NCBI RefSeq assembly: GCF_001542415.1
Contig: NZ_LNCU01000092.1
Coordinates: forward strand, 43,728 to 85,758
Reading direction: 5' to 3'
Length of the DNA: 42,031 nt
Source of the DNA: Bradyrhizobium macuxiense
Lineage (GTDB): Bacteria; Pseudomonadota; Alphaproteobacteria; Rhizobiales; Xanthobacteraceae
Made by a program: the position numbers and the translations under genes. Positions 1 through 8,222 of the stretch are shown here, one piece after another (within the stretch, counting starts at the first letter, position 1; each line of letters starts with the position of its first letter). Below the pieces are notes generated by a model. That model saw nothing but the letters and a program-made list of their open reading frames with translations. It was not told where the DNA came from and did not search any database.

Positions 1-459
1 GAGCCGCTGGCCGCTCGATTTGCCGACGTGGCGACGTGCCTTGCTCCCGCCCCGGGGCCGTCGATACAGCTGACCGTTGCTGAGTTCATGCGCGAAGGGC
101 ACTACATGCGTCATTTGCGGCGCACGAAGCGCTTCTATCGCGACAAGCGGGATGCGCTCACGACTTGCTTGCGCGCCTGGACCAGCGACGCGCCGGGCGC
201 CGGTCTGGCGGTCATGTTGCCGCTTCCCGAGACGACGAACGATATCGAGGTCGCGAAACAGGCGCTTGTCTACGGGCTCGCACCCGCGCCGATCTCCCCC
301 TGGTTCATCGCACCGGAGCGGATGCGACCCGGCCTGTTGCTCGGCATCGCGACAGCCCCCGAGCACGGCCTTCAGACGGCGTGCGAACATCTGTTCGACG
401 TCATCCAGCGCATCGGGGCGCAGACGTCTGGCCACGCCCCGAAGTCCATGGCGCGATAA
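1..459 (+). CDS. MocR/PdxR-type GntR-family regulator, C-terminal part (cut by window edge)
   Basis: The reading frame is open from base 1 to the TAA at 457-459, so only the C-terminal ~150 residues are present. The segment with QLTVAEFMREGHYMRHLRR, followed by a K/R-rich stretch ending in YRDKRDAL, is typical of the last third of MocR regulators. In these proteins an N-terminal winged helix is fused to a fold-type I aminotransferase-like domain that binds PLP. The visible part is the small aminotransferase subdomain; the DNA-binding domain and the PLP lysine lie outside the window. Family members usually control PLP, amine or amino acid metabolism genes next to them, but the target cannot be told from this fragment. 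It converges on the RraA-family gene with a 25-bp gap. Confidence 0.8.
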   Translation, partial: EPLAARFADVATCLAPAPGPSIQLTVAEFMREGHYMRHLRRTKRFYRDKRDALTTCLRAWTSDAPGAGLAVMLPLPETTNDIEVAKQALVYGLAPAPISPWFIAPERMRPGLLLGIATAPEHGLQTACEHLFDVIQRIGAQTSGHAPKSMAR

Positions 460-486
460 GACGCGCCGGCCGCGCGCTGGCGCGTC
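460..486. terminator. Hairpin between convergent genes
   Basis: GACGCGCC (460-467) and GGCGCGTC (479-486) form a perfect 8-bp stem around an 11-base loop. It begins right after the MocR stop codon and runs into the stop codon of the reverse-strand RraA-family gene. No T-run follows on either side, so it is at best a weak bidirectional terminator. Confidence 0.4.
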
Positions 487-1204
487 AGTGGATCTCCGAC
501 GAGCGCTTCAGCGCGTCCTTCAGCTTCTCGAGCGTGAAATCCTTGGAGCGCGCGATCTCCAGGATCGGAGCCTCGCGGCGACCGCAGAGCTCGGCCGCCT
601 CGGGCAGCCTTGCCGCGACCTCATAGGGGATCACGATCGCGCCATGGCTGTCGGCGTGGATCAGATCGTCGGAGCGCACCGTCATGCCGGCGACGCGGAC
701 TTCACCGCCAAAGCTCTCCGCATGCACCCAGGCATGCGACGGGCCGATCGAGCCCGCCAGCGCCTGGAAGCCCGGCGCCCATTGCGGGGTGTCGCGGATC
801 GAGCCGTCGGTGATGACGCCGAGACAGCCGAGCGCCTTGTGCACGTTGCTCTGCACCTCGCCCCAGAACGCGCCGTAGCCGACATCGGGTCCATCGATGT
901 CCTGGATGACAGCGATGCGCGGACCGGCGCCGGTGCCGACATATTCGTAGTATTCGATGCGGCGCCTCGACTGCTCCTCGGCCGGAAGGCCGGATTTCAG
1001 CACCGAGCGGATCGTCGCGGTGCGGGCGTAGCCGACGATCGGCGGCAGGGTCGGAAACGGGCAGACCAGCGGCTTCACCGTGAAACCGATCAGCCGGCGC
1101 TCCGGCGCCACGAGCTCCATCGCATTGCAGATCGTCGGCGTGTCATAGCGCGCCAACGCTTCGAGGACGGACGAAGGCAGCGGTGCGGAAGCAGATGTCG
1201 TCAC
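485..1204 (-). CDS. RraA-family protein (HMG/CHA aldolase-like or demethylmenaquinone methyltransferase-like)
   Basis: This 239-residue protein carries the RraA/HMG-aldolase signature GVITDGSIRD at residues 129-138. The Arg and Asp of this motif bind the oxo-acid and, through water, the divalent metal in 4-hydroxy-4-methyl-2-oxoglutarate aldolases. A second conserved stretch, DLIHADSHGAIVIP, follows near residue 185. Relatives include 4-carboxy-4-hydroxy-2-oxoadipate aldolases, oxaloacetate decarboxylases and the RNase E inhibitor RraA. Many are wrongly labelled dimethylmenaquinone methyltransferase. The length is slightly above the 210-230 residues of classical aldolases. No aromatic-degradation genes are adjacent, so the substrate is unknown. 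The ATG start at 1204 is the first in frame, and the gene appears to stand alone. Confidence 0.8.
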   Translation of the reverse strand: MTTSASAPLPSSVLEALARYDTPTICNAMELVAPERRLIGFTVKPLVCPFPTLPPIVGYARTATIRSVLKSGLPAEEQSRRRIEYYEYVGTGAGPRIAVIQDIDGPDVGYGAFWGEVQSNVHKALGCLGVITDGSIRDTPQWAPGFQALAGSIGPSHAWVHAESFGGEVRVAGMTVRSDDLIHADSHGAIVIPYEVAARLPEAAELCGRREAPILEIARSKDFTLEKLKDALKRSSEIH

Positions 1205-1336
1205 GGCGTTTCTCTCCTGATTTTTGGCATTCGCGGGCCGGTCTCAGCCTATAGCCGAGATCGCGCGCGAACCCAACCGTGGGACGCTCATGGCTGATAT
1301 TTGGGAGACGCGAAGAGTGGTTGTCTTTGCTCACTC

Positions 1337-1420
1337 GTCATGCCCGGGCTTGACCCCGGCATCCGCGTCTTCACTTGCCGCTCGAAAGACGTAGATGTCC
1401 GGGTCAAGTCCGGCCCTGAC
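1337..1420. repeat. Imperfect inverted repeat (about 34-bp arms)
   Basis: The left arm 1337-1370 starts GTCATGCCCGGGCTTGACC. The right arm 1387-1420 is its reverse complement with about seven mismatches, ending in CCTGAC. The unit is an 84-bp hairpin-forming element between the RraA-family gene and pssA. Similar GTCATGCCCGGGCTTG elements are widespread in Bradyrhizobium intergenic DNA (recognised from memory). It could fold in the mRNA downstream of pssA, whose stop codon is 19 bases away. Confidence 0.7.
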
Positions 1421-1438
1421 AGAGAGCGAAGGTGTGCC

Positions 1439-2317
1439 TCAATTCAATCTTGCCGGACGATTGTCCTGATCCGGGCTCGCGGTCGGCGGGGTGTAAGGCG
1501 ACGCTGACGTCGGCGCGGGCGCGCTCGCCGCTTGCGTCCGCGCGGCGAGAGCGCGATCCTGGTCGCGATACGACTTCCAGCCCCACGGCAGGCTGATCAG
1601 ATAGAGCACCGAGCCTGCCGACAGGATGTGCCAGGGATAGCCGATCAGCAGCGCAACGAAGAACACCACGGCGACGAACACCGGCAGCACCATCTCCGGC
1701 GGCACGCGCATCTTGACCGTCTTGCCGGAGAACACCGGCAGCCGCGACACCATCAGGAACGCGATCAGCAGCGTATAGAACGCCGTCAACGTCGCGGGCG
1801 GCATCGGCACGCCGAGGAAGGCGAGATAGATCGGCAGCAGCACCGTGATCGCGCCGGCCGGCGCCGGCACACCGGTGAAGTAATTGGCGGCGAAGGCCGG
1901 CTTGTTCGGATCGTCGATCGAGGCGTTGAAGCGCGCCAGCCGCAGGCCGCCGGAGATCGCGAACACCATCGCGGCAATCCAGCCGCCATTGTTCAGTTCA
2001 TGGAGCTGCCAGAAATACAGGATCAGGCCGGGCGCGACGCCGAAATTGACGAAGTCAGCGAGGCTGTCGAGCTCGGCACCGAATTTCGACTGGCCCTTGA
2101 TCATGCGCGCGACGCGGCCGTCGATGCCGTCGAGGATCGCGGCGAACACGATCGCGGCGACCGCAAGCTCCATCCGCCCTTCCGTCGAAAGCCGGATCGC
2201 GGTCAGGCCGGCGCAGATCGCCAGCAGCGTGATCATGTTGGGCACGAGCATGCGCACCGGGATCGGGCGGAACCGGCGGCGGCGAAGCTCGGAAGCGTCG
2301 TGGTCTGTTGGCATCAT
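1439..2317 (-). CDS. pssA: CDP-diacylglycerol-serine O-phosphatidyltransferase (phosphatidylserine synthase)
   Basis: This integral membrane enzyme joins CDP-diacylglycerol and L-serine to give phosphatidylserine, the first committed step to phosphatidylethanolamine. The CDP-alcohol phosphotransferase motif is intact: D66-G67-x2-A70-R71-x8-G80-x3-D84-x3-D88, whose aspartates hold the catalytic metal ions. About seven hydrophobic segments follow. The 292-residue product has a Pro/Ser/Thr-rich soluble tail of about 45 residues, which makes it longer than many family members. It is the last gene of a same-strand series after psd (76-bp gap), so the two enzymes of PE synthesis are probably co-transcribed. 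Two adjacent ATG codons (2317 and 2314) could start it. Confidence 0.95.
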   Translation of the reverse strand: MMPTDHDASELRRRRFRPIPVRMLVPNMITLLAICAGLTAIRLSTEGRMELAVAAIVFAAILDGIDGRVARMIKGQSKFGAELDSLADFVNFGVAPGLILYFWQLHELNNGGWIAAMVFAISGGLRLARFNASIDDPNKPAFAANYFTGVPAPAGAITVLLPIYLAFLGVPMPPATLTAFYTLLIAFLMVSRLPVFSGKTVKMRVPPEMVLPVFVAVVFFVALLIGYPWHILSAGSVLYLISLPWGWKSYRDQDRALAARTQAASAPAPTSASPYTPPTASPDQDNRPARLN

Positions 2318-2393
2318 GGCTTGTTAATATAGCAAGCGCGCCGCGGCTCCGCCAATGCAGCGGAACCCGGCCGATCTGCCTCAAAAAACACAG

Positions 2394-3092
2394 TTAATCG
2401 GCGCGGAACGTCCGTCCGGGGTCACCGCCGTGGAAATCCGCCAGAATCGTCTCGCCGGCGATCGCGGTCTGCCCTTCCGAGACCAGCGCCTTGGTGCCTT
2501 CGGGGAGATAGACGTCGAGCCGAGAGCCAAAGCGGATCAGGCCGAAGCGCTCGCCGGCACCGATCGACTGTCCCTCCTTGACGAAACAGACGATGCGCCG
2601 CGCCACCAGCCCTGCGATCTGGATCACGCCGACCCGGCCGTTCGGGGTCGAGATCACGAGCGAGTTGCGCTCATTGTCCTCGCTCGCCTTGTCGAGCTCG
2701 GCATTGATGAAGGCGCCGGGACGATAGGCAATACGATCGACGCGGCCGGCCACCGGGCTGCGGTTCACGTGACAGTTGAACACGCTCATGAAGATCGAGA
2801 CCCGCGGCAGCGGCTTGTCGCCCAGACCGAGTTCGGCCGGCGGCAGCGCCTGCACCACCATGGACACGCGGCCATCGGCCGGCGACACCACGATGCCGTC
2901 GCGCACTGGTGTCACGCGCACGGGATCGCGGAAGAACAGCGCACACCAGACCGTGAGCAGCGTCCCGATCCACCCCAGTGGGGTCCAGATCCAGAACAGG
3001 ATCAGGCTCGCCAAGGCGAAGCCGCCGATGAAGGGATAGCCCTCCGGGTGGATCGGCGGGATCTGCGCACGGATGGAATTCGCGATGGACAT
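2394..3092 (-). CDS. psd: Phosphatidylserine decarboxylase proenzyme
   Basis: The enzyme decarboxylates phosphatidylserine to phosphatidylethanolamine at the inner membrane and uses a pyruvoyl group made by self-cleavage. The cleavage site is G189-S190 in the context LIRFGSRLDVYLP; the Ser becomes the pyruvoyl group of the small alpha chain. Other family blocks are SPADGRV (residues 70-76) and FMSVFNCHVNRSP (101-113). Two hydrophobic stretches near residues 20-52 anchor it. The open frame extends upstream to 3407, but that part overlaps the 3' end of the ABC transporter gene. The ATG at 3092 gives 232 residues, the usual size of the short alphaproteobacterial type. pssA follows in the same direction. 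Confidence 0.95.
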   Translation of the reverse strand: MSIANSIRAQIPPIHPEGYPFIGGFALASLILFWIWTPLGWIGTLLTVWCALFFRDPVRVTPVRDGIVVSPADGRVSMVVQALPPAELGLGDKPLPRVSIFMSVFNCHVNRSPVAGRVDRIAYRPGAFINAELDKASEDNERNSLVISTPNGRVGVIQIAGLVARRIVCFVKEGQSIGAGERFGLIRFGSRLDVYLPEGTKALVSEGQTAIAGETILADFHGGDPGRTFRAD

Positions 3093-3147
3093 CAGAGCTC
3101 GCTGAGGTTCCCCGCCCCTTCGGCGGGAGATCGGCGCCCTACTTCCT

Positions 3148-5136
3148 CTATTCCGCGGCGCTCGGCAAGGGTTTCTCGACCGCCACGGCCGCGGATTCCT
3201 GTGCCGGCTCGACAACGGACGGCGGCTGGCGATTGGGCGCCTCGGCGTCGTCATCGATCTGCGCGAGCCTCTCGCGGGCCTCCTCGGCCTCGCGCTGCCG
3301 GTTCCACATGCTGGCATACAACCCGCCCGCGGCCAGAAGCCGCGCGTGGGTGCCGCGCTCGGCAATCCGGCCCTGATCCAGCACGATGATCTCGTCGGCG
3401 CCGACAATGGTCGAAAGCCGGTGCGCGATCACGAGCGAGGTACGATTGCGCGAGACGCGCTCCAGCGCGTCCTGGATCTCGGCCTCGGTGTGGCTGTCGA
3501 GCGCGGAGGTCGCTTCGTCAAGCACCAGGATCGGCGGCGCCTTCAGCACCGTGCGCGCGATCGCGACGCGCTGCTTTTCGCCGCCTGACAATTTCAGGCC
3601 GCGCTCACCGACCTGGGTCTCATAACCCTTCGGTGACATCCGGATGAAACCGTCGATCTGCGCCAGCCGCGCCGCCTCTTCCACGTCCGCATCGCTGGCG
3701 TCCCAGCGGCCGTAACGGATGTTGTAGCGGATGGTGTCGTTAAACAGCACGGTGTCCTGCGGCACCATGCCGATCGCGGAGCGCAGCGAGGACTGCGTCA
3801 CGGACTTGATATCCTGGCCATCGATCAGGATCCGGCCGCCGGACACGTCATAGAGGCGGAACAGGAGCCGCGAGATCGTCGACTTGCCGGCACCGGAGGG
3901 GCCGACGATGGCGACCGTCTTGCCGGCGGGCACCTCGAAGCTGAGGCCCTTCAGGATCGGCCGGTCAGGTTCGTAAGCAAAGCGGACATCCTCGAAACGC
4001 ACGCTGCCTGCGGACACCGCAAGCGGCCTGGCGCCCGAAACGTCCGTCACCTCGGGATCACGCGCCAACACCTCGAACATCTTCTCGATATCGATGATTG
4101 CCTGCTTGATCTCGCGATAGACCATGCCCATGAAATTCAGCGGCTGGTAGAGCTGGATCATCATCGAGTTGATCAGCACGAAATCGCCGACGGTGTGGGT
4201 GCCCTTGCGGATGCCGAACGCGCACATCAGCATCGTCGCGGTGAGACCCACGGTGAATATGATCGCCTGCCCAGTGTTGAGGACCGCGAGCGAGGTATAG
4301 GTCTTCACGCTGGCCTGCTCGTAGCGCTCCATCGAGCGGTCATAGCGCTTCGCCTCGCGCTCCTCGGCGCCGAAATATTTCACTGTCTCGTAGTTGAGCA
4401 GCGAGTCGATCGCCTTGGTGTTCGCCTCGGTGTCGGAATCGTTCATCTTGCGGCGGATCTCGATCCGCCACTCGGTCGCGATGTAGGTGTAATACATGAA
4501 CACGACGACGGTGAGCAGCACGGCGAGCACGTAGCGCCAGTCGAACTGCCACAGCAGCACTGCCGCCAGCAGGGTGACCTCGACGATGGTCGGGATCAAC
4601 TGCAGGATCACCATCCGCACGATGGTCTCGATGCCGGTGCGGCCGCGCTCGAGGATGCGGGTCAGGCCGCCGGTCTTGCGTTCGAGATGGAAGCGCAGCG
4701 ACAGCTCGTGCATGTGCACGAACGTGATGTAGGCAAGCCGCCGCACCGCATGCATGGCGACGCGCGCGAAGATGCCGTCGCGCCACTGCGTCAGCACCGC
4801 CATGATGATGCGCACCGCGCCGTAGCTGATCGTCATCAGAAGCGGCGACGCAATCAGCCACAGCATCCAGTTCGAAGATGCGACCGGTGCCGAGCCGGCG
4901 CCGTTCAGCGCGTCCACCGCCCATTTGAAGGTGAAGGGTACCGACAGCGTCGCGAGCTTCGCGAACAGCAGCAGCACCACCGACCAGACCACCCGCATCT
5001 TCAGATCGGAGCGATCGCCGGGCCAGATGTAAGGCCAGAGATGAACGAGAGTGCCAACCAGCGTCGCCTTCTCGGCCGCCTGGTTCGCGGCCGACGGCGC
5101 CTCGACGGCGGGCATATGCGGGTGCGGGGGCGACAT
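3148..5136 (-). CDS. Atm1-type ABC exporter (fused permease and ATPase)
   Basis: This 662-residue half-transporter has six membrane segments followed by a nucleotide-binding domain. Walker A is VGPSGAGKST (residues 411-420), the signature is LSGGEKQRVAIAR, and Walker B is ILVLDEATSALD. The segment from about residue 236 to 255, with KAIDSLLNYETVKYF, is characteristic of the Atm1/HMT1 branch. That branch exports glutathione-linked sulfur or metal-thiol compounds from mitochondria and alphaproteobacteria. The N-terminal 25 residues are Pro/Ala-rich and the C-terminal 50 residues are acidic and poorly conserved. psd begins 55 bp downstream on the same strand, so it may head the psd-pssA transcription unit, although no functional link to PE is known. 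The substrate is inferred, not shown. Confidence 0.88.
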   Translation of the reverse strand: MSPPHPHMPAVEAPSAANQAAEKATLVGTLVHLWPYIWPGDRSDLKMRVVWSVVLLLFAKLATLSVPFTFKWAVDALNGAGSAPVASSNWMLWLIASPLLMTISYGAVRIIMAVLTQWRDGIFARVAMHAVRRLAYITFVHMHELSLRFHLERKTGGLTRILERGRTGIETIVRMVILQLIPTIVEVTLLAAVLLWQFDWRYVLAVLLTVVVFMYYTYIATEWRIEIRRKMNDSDTEANTKAIDSLLNYETVKYFGAEEREAKRYDRSMERYEQASVKTYTSLAVLNTGQAIIFTVGLTATMLMCAFGIRKGTHTVGDFVLINSMMIQLYQPLNFMGMVYREIKQAIIDIEKMFEVLARDPEVTDVSGARPLAVSAGSVRFEDVRFAYEPDRPILKGLSFEVPAGKTVAIVGPSGAGKSTISRLLFRLYDVSGGRILIDGQDIKSVTQSSLRSAIGMVPQDTVLFNDTIRYNIRYGRWDASDADVEEAARLAQIDGFIRMSPKGYETQVGERGLKLSGGEKQRVAIARTVLKAPPILVLDEATSALDSHTEAEIQDALERVSRNRTSLVIAHRLSTIVGADEIIVLDQGRIAERGTHARLLAAGGLYASMWNRQREAEEARERLAQIDDDAEAPNRQPPSVVEPAQESAAVAVEKPLPSAAE

Positions 5137-5350
5137 CAGGCGACCGCCCGGGCCGGGGCGGCACGCCGGCTCGCCGTCACATCTTTTCCACGGTTTGACA
5201 TTCTGGCCGTCATATAGACCGTTTGAATGCGTCGTACAGACTTGTGACGAAAATCTTTCGCGATTCGCGGGAATTTACGGGATTTTTTGGCTCTCAATCC
5301 CCATATCCCACTCTTGACCCTTTTTACGCTGCAGTGCCACAAAGGATCGT

Positions 5351-5956
5351 ATGAACCAAATCAAAACCGTCTGTGTCTATTGCGGCTCCGGCCCCGGTAA
5401 CAATCCCCGCTTCGTTGACGCTGCCGTCGCGCTCGGCAAGAGCTTTGCCGAGAACAACGTGCGCTTGGTCTATGGCGGCGGGTCGATCGGCCTGATGGGC
5501 GCGGTTGCCAAATCCACGCTCCAGCATGGTGGCTCCGTCACCGGCATCATTCCGGAATTTTTGCGGGCGCGCGAGAATGCGCTGACCTCGGTTCAGGAGA
5601 TGATCGTCACGCCCGACATGCATGAACGCAAGCGGCTGATGTTCGAGCGCTCGGATGCGTTCATCGCGCTGCCCGGCGGCATCGGCACGCTGGAAGAGCT
5701 GGTCGAGCAATTGACCTGGCAGCAGCTCGGTCGTCACCACAAGCCGATCCTGCTCGCCAACATCGACAATTTCTGGGAGCCGCTGCTCTCGCTGCTGAAC
5801 CACATGCGCACGACCGAGTTCATCCGCCCGACGCTTCCGATCAACGTGCTGATGGCCGACCGCGTCGACGAGATCCTGCCGCGGCTACGCTCGGCGGTCG
5901 CGCGAACGCCGGAGGCTGCGAAGGAGCTCGCGCCGGAAGTGGCGCGGAAACTCTAA
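5351..5956 (+). CDS. LOG-family cytokinin riboside 5'-monophosphate phosphoribohydrolase
   Basis: LOG proteins cleave the N-glycosidic bond of nucleoside 5'-monophosphates such as AMP or N6-isopentenyl-AMP, releasing the base and ribose 5-phosphate. The fold is Rossmann-like. Both diagnostic motifs are present: HERKRLM (residues 91-97) and PGGIGTLEE (108-116), which carry the catalytic Arg and Glu. The glycine-rich YGGGSIGLMG lies at 41-50. At 201 residues it matches the usual size. AAAGGA lies just upstream of the ATG. It is divergent from the Atm1-like gene across 214 bp. In plant-associated bacteria LOG proteins can release active cytokinins, but a housekeeping purine role is equally possible. 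Confidence 0.88.
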   Translation: MNQIKTVCVYCGSGPGNNPRFVDAAVALGKSFAENNVRLVYGGGSIGLMGAVAKSTLQHGGSVTGIIPEFLRARENALTSVQEMIVTPDMHERKRLMFERSDAFIALPGGIGTLEELVEQLTWQQLGRHHKPILLANIDNFWEPLLSLLNHMRTTEFIRPTLPINVLMADRVDEILPRLRSAVARTPEAAKELAPEVARKL

Positions 5957-6000
5957 GCGAGAGCCCTTCGCGACCGTTATGGTTCGCCCAACTCCTTACT

Positions 6001-6105
6001 CCGTCATGCTGGGGAGGCTGCGCAGCAGCCGTCTCGAAGCACGACGGCCCAGCTGGTGGCCGTTCGCCCTTCGAGGCTCGCTTCGCGAGCACCTCAGGAC
6101 GACGG
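6001..6105. repeat. Intergenic repeat with two small hairpins
   Basis: The element begins CCGTCATGCTGGGG and ends CCTCAGGACGACGG. It contains the hairpins GGCTG-cgcag-CAGCC (6017-6031) and GCTCG-cttcg-CGAGC (near 6076-6090). It fills the gap between the convergent LOG and VOC genes. The layout resembles a repeat family frequent in Bradyrhizobium, in which an element starts with GTCAT and ends near ATGACGG. Confidence 0.55.
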
Positions 6106-6134
6106 ATCAAGGTGCGCGCCAGCCCAAACGAACA

Positions 6135-6512
6135 TCACTCGCTCGGAAATGTCACCGCCTCGATGCGGTTGCCGTCGGGATCGAGCACGAAGGCTGCATA
6201 GTAGCGGACCCGATCATGCGGGCGAAGGCCCGGAGCTCCGTCGGAGCGACCGCCCGAGGCAAGCGCGGCGGTATGGAATGCATCGACTTCAGCGGTGGTC
6301 TTCGCGCGCAGGCAGATGTGCGTGCCGCTCTCGTGCGGTACCGCTGCCATCGATGCGCGCAGATTGATCCAGAATTCCGGATAGGCCTTGCCGTAGCCGA
6401 TCGTCGCGGGCCGGGTGACGAGCCGTGTCAGGCCGAGCGCGGCCAGTGTCGGCTCATAGAACCGTGCGGAGCGTTCGAGATCGGAGACACCGACGGAGAT
6501 GTGATCGATCAT
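6135..6512 (-). CDS. VOC-family (glyoxalase/bleomycin resistance-like) protein
   Basis: This 125-residue single-module vicinal oxygen chelate protein starts MIDHISVGVSDLERSARFY and ends with the typical LDPDGNRIEAV. Likely metal ligands are His4, His73 (in SGTHICLRA) and the Glu of NRIEAV. The nearest type is the group of small proteins annotated as glyoxalase or dioxygenase-like; the substrate is unknown. The open frame runs upstream to 6611, but that extra part is translated from the inverted repeat at 6532-6614. GAGAGGGACTTCC lies directly before the ATG at 6512, so that start is preferred. It is flanked by repeats on both sides. Confidence 0.82.
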   Translation of the reverse strand: MIDHISVGVSDLERSARFYEPTLAALGLTRLVTRPATIGYGKAYPEFWINLRASMAAVPHESGTHICLRAKTTAEVDAFHTAALASGGRSDGAPGLRPHDRVRYYAAFVLDPDGNRIEAVTFPSE

Positions 6513-6531
6513 GGAAGTCCCTCTCTCCCCG

Positions 6532-6614
6532 GTCATTGCGAGGAGCGAAGCGATGAAGCAATCCATGCCGCAGCGTACGCGGAGAGATGGATTGCTTCGC
6601 TTCGCTCGCAATGA
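6532..6614. repeat. Inverted repeat, GTCATTGCGAG type
   Basis: The left arm, from GTCATTGCGAGGAGCGAAGC to AGCAATCCAT, is matched by a right arm running from ATGGATTGCTTCGC to CGCAATGAC, with a small insertion in the left arm. The 83-bp unit lies between cimA and the VOC gene and could form a long hairpin in either transcript. GTCATTGCGAGGAGCG repeats are found in many alphaproteobacterial genomes. Confidence 0.75.
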
Positions 6615-6623
6615 CGGCGTTAC

Positions 6624-8222
6624 TCACGTCGGCGCGCCCGATTTCACCAGCTTGTAGACCAACGAATCCATCAGCGCCTGGAACGAGGCATCGATGATGT
6701 TCGGCGACACGCCGACCGTGGTCCAGTTGTCGCCGGTCTCATCCTCGCTCTCGATCAACACGCGCGTGACCGCCTCCGAGCCGCCATTGAGGATACGCAC
6801 GCGATAGTCGATCAGCTTCAGGCCATCGATGTATTTCTGGTACTTGCCGAGATCCTTGCGCAGCGCGACGTCGAGCGCATTCACCGGGCCGTTGCCTTCG
6901 GCGGCCGAGATGAGCCGCTCGCCGTCGACATCGACCTTCACTACGGCGAGCGCCACCGTGACGCGCTGGCCGTTGGCGTTGTAGCGCTGCTCGACATTGA
7001 CGTCGAACTGCTCGACCTCAAAATACTCCGGCACCTTGCCGAGCGTACGCCGCGCCAGCAGCTCGAACGAGGCGTTGGCGGATTCATAGGCGAAGCCCGC
7101 CGCCTCGCGCTCCTTCAGTTCCTCGACAAGGCGCGTCAGCCGTGGATCGCTCTTGTCGTAGGCGATGCCGGCACGATCGAGCTCGGCCATGACATTGGAG
7201 CGGCCGGCCTGGTCGGACACCAGCACCTTGCGGTGGTTGCCGACCGATTCCGGCAGCACGTGCTCATAGGTTTGCGGATCCTTCAGCACCGCTGAGGCAT
7301 GGATGCCGCTCTTGGTGACGAAGGCGCTCTCGCCGACATAGGGCGCATGGCGGTTGGGCGAGCGGTTCAGCATGTCGTCGAGCGTGCGCGACACCTTCAT
7401 CAGCGTCGCCATCTTCTCAGGCGTCACGCCGATCTCAAACTTGTCCGCGAATTCTTGCTTCAGCCGCAAGGTCGGGATCAGCGAGCACAGATTGGCGTTG
7501 CCGCAGCGCTCGCCGAGGCCGTTGAGCGTGCCCTGGATCTGCCGCGCGCCGGCGCGCACCGCGGCGAGCGAATTGGCCACCGCCTGCTCGGTGTCGTTAT
7601 GGGCGTGGATGCCGAGATTGGCGCCCGGCACGTGCTTGATGACATCGCCGACGATGGTCTCGACCTCGTGCGGCATGGTGCCGCCATTGGTGTCGCACAA
7701 GACAACCCAGCGCGCGCCGGACTCGTAGGCGGCCCTGGCGCAAGCCAGCGCGAAGTCGCGGTTCTCCTTGTAGCCGTCGAAGAAGTGCTCACAATCGACC
7801 ATCACCTCGCGGCCGATTGCCTTGGCGGCCGCGACACTGTCGCGGATCGAGGCGAGGTTCTCTTCATTGGTGGTCTCGAGCGCGACGCGGACTTGGTAGG
7901 CGGAGGATTTTGCGACGAAGCAGATCGCATCTGCCTTGGCGTCCAGGATGCCGGCAAGGCCCGGATCGTTCGAGGCCGAGCGACCGGGTCGTCGCGTCAT
8001 GCCGAACGCCGTGAACCGCGCGTGGTCGAAGGCAGGCTTCTTGCTGAAGAATTCGCTGTCGGTCGGGTTGGCGCCGGGATATCCGCCCTCGACATAGTCG
8101 ATACCGAGCTCGTCCAGCATCTTGGCGATCACCTGCTTGTCCTGCAGCGTGAAGTCGACGCCGTTGGTCTGCGCACCGTCGCGCAGCGTGGTGTCGAACA
8201 GATAGAGGCGTTCGCGGCTCAT
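6624..8222 (-). CDS. cimA: (R)-citramalate synthase
   Basis: CimA condenses pyruvate and acetyl-CoA to citramalate, the entry to the threonine-independent route to 2-oxobutyrate and isoleucine. The 532-residue protein starts with LFDTTLRDGAQTNG (residues 8-21), the HMGL-like TIM-barrel signature with the catalytic Arg14 and metal ligand Asp15. GIHAHND supplies the metal-binding histidines. A C-terminal LeuA-type allosteric domain ends in the region containing DYRVRILNGG. The length and DTTLRDGAQ followed by TNG favour citramalate synthase over 2-isopropylmalate synthase. The ATG at 8222 overlaps the stop of the acetyltransferase gene by 4 bases (ATGA), so translation is probably coupled. The frame extends further upstream but that part overlaps the neighbour. 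Confidence 0.92.
   Translation of the reverse strand: MSRERLYLFDTTLRDGAQTNGVDFTLQDKQVIAKMLDELGIDYVEGGYPGANPTDSEFFSKKPAFDHARFTAFGMTRRPGRSASNDPGLAGILDAKADAICFVAKSSAYQVRVALETTNEENLASIRDSVAAAKAIGREVMVDCEHFFDGYKENRDFALACARAAYESGARWVVLCDTNGGTMPHEVETIVGDVIKHVPGANLGIHAHNDTEQAVANSLAAVRAGARQIQGTLNGLGERCGNANLCSLIPTLRLKQEFADKFEIGVTPEKMATLMKVSRTLDDMLNRSPNRHAPYVGESAFVTKSGIHASAVLKDPQTYEHVLPESVGNHRKVLVSDQAGRSNVMAELDRAGIAYDKSDPRLTRLVEELKEREAAGFAYESANASFELLARRTLGKVPEYFEVEQFDVNVEQRYNANGQRVTVALAVVKVDVDGERLISAAEGNGPVNALDVALRKDLGKYQKYIDGLKLIDYRVRILNGGSEAVTRVLIESEDETGDNWTTVGVSPNIIDASFQALMDSLVYKLVKSGAPT

Noticed and set aside
3093..3407. 105-residue N-terminal extension of phosphatidylserine decarboxylase
   Set aside because: It overlaps the end of the ABC transporter gene and is not family-like; the ATG at 3092 gives the normal 232-residue enzyme.
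5137..5350. Sigma-70 promoter at TTGACA 5195 for the LOG gene
   Set aside because: The next A/T-rich hexamer is only 11 bases away, far from the 16-18 needed.
6513..6611. Longer N-terminus of the VOC protein
   Set aside because: The extra 33 residues are translated from an inverted repeat; the ATG at 6512 has a good ribosome-binding site and begins the domain.
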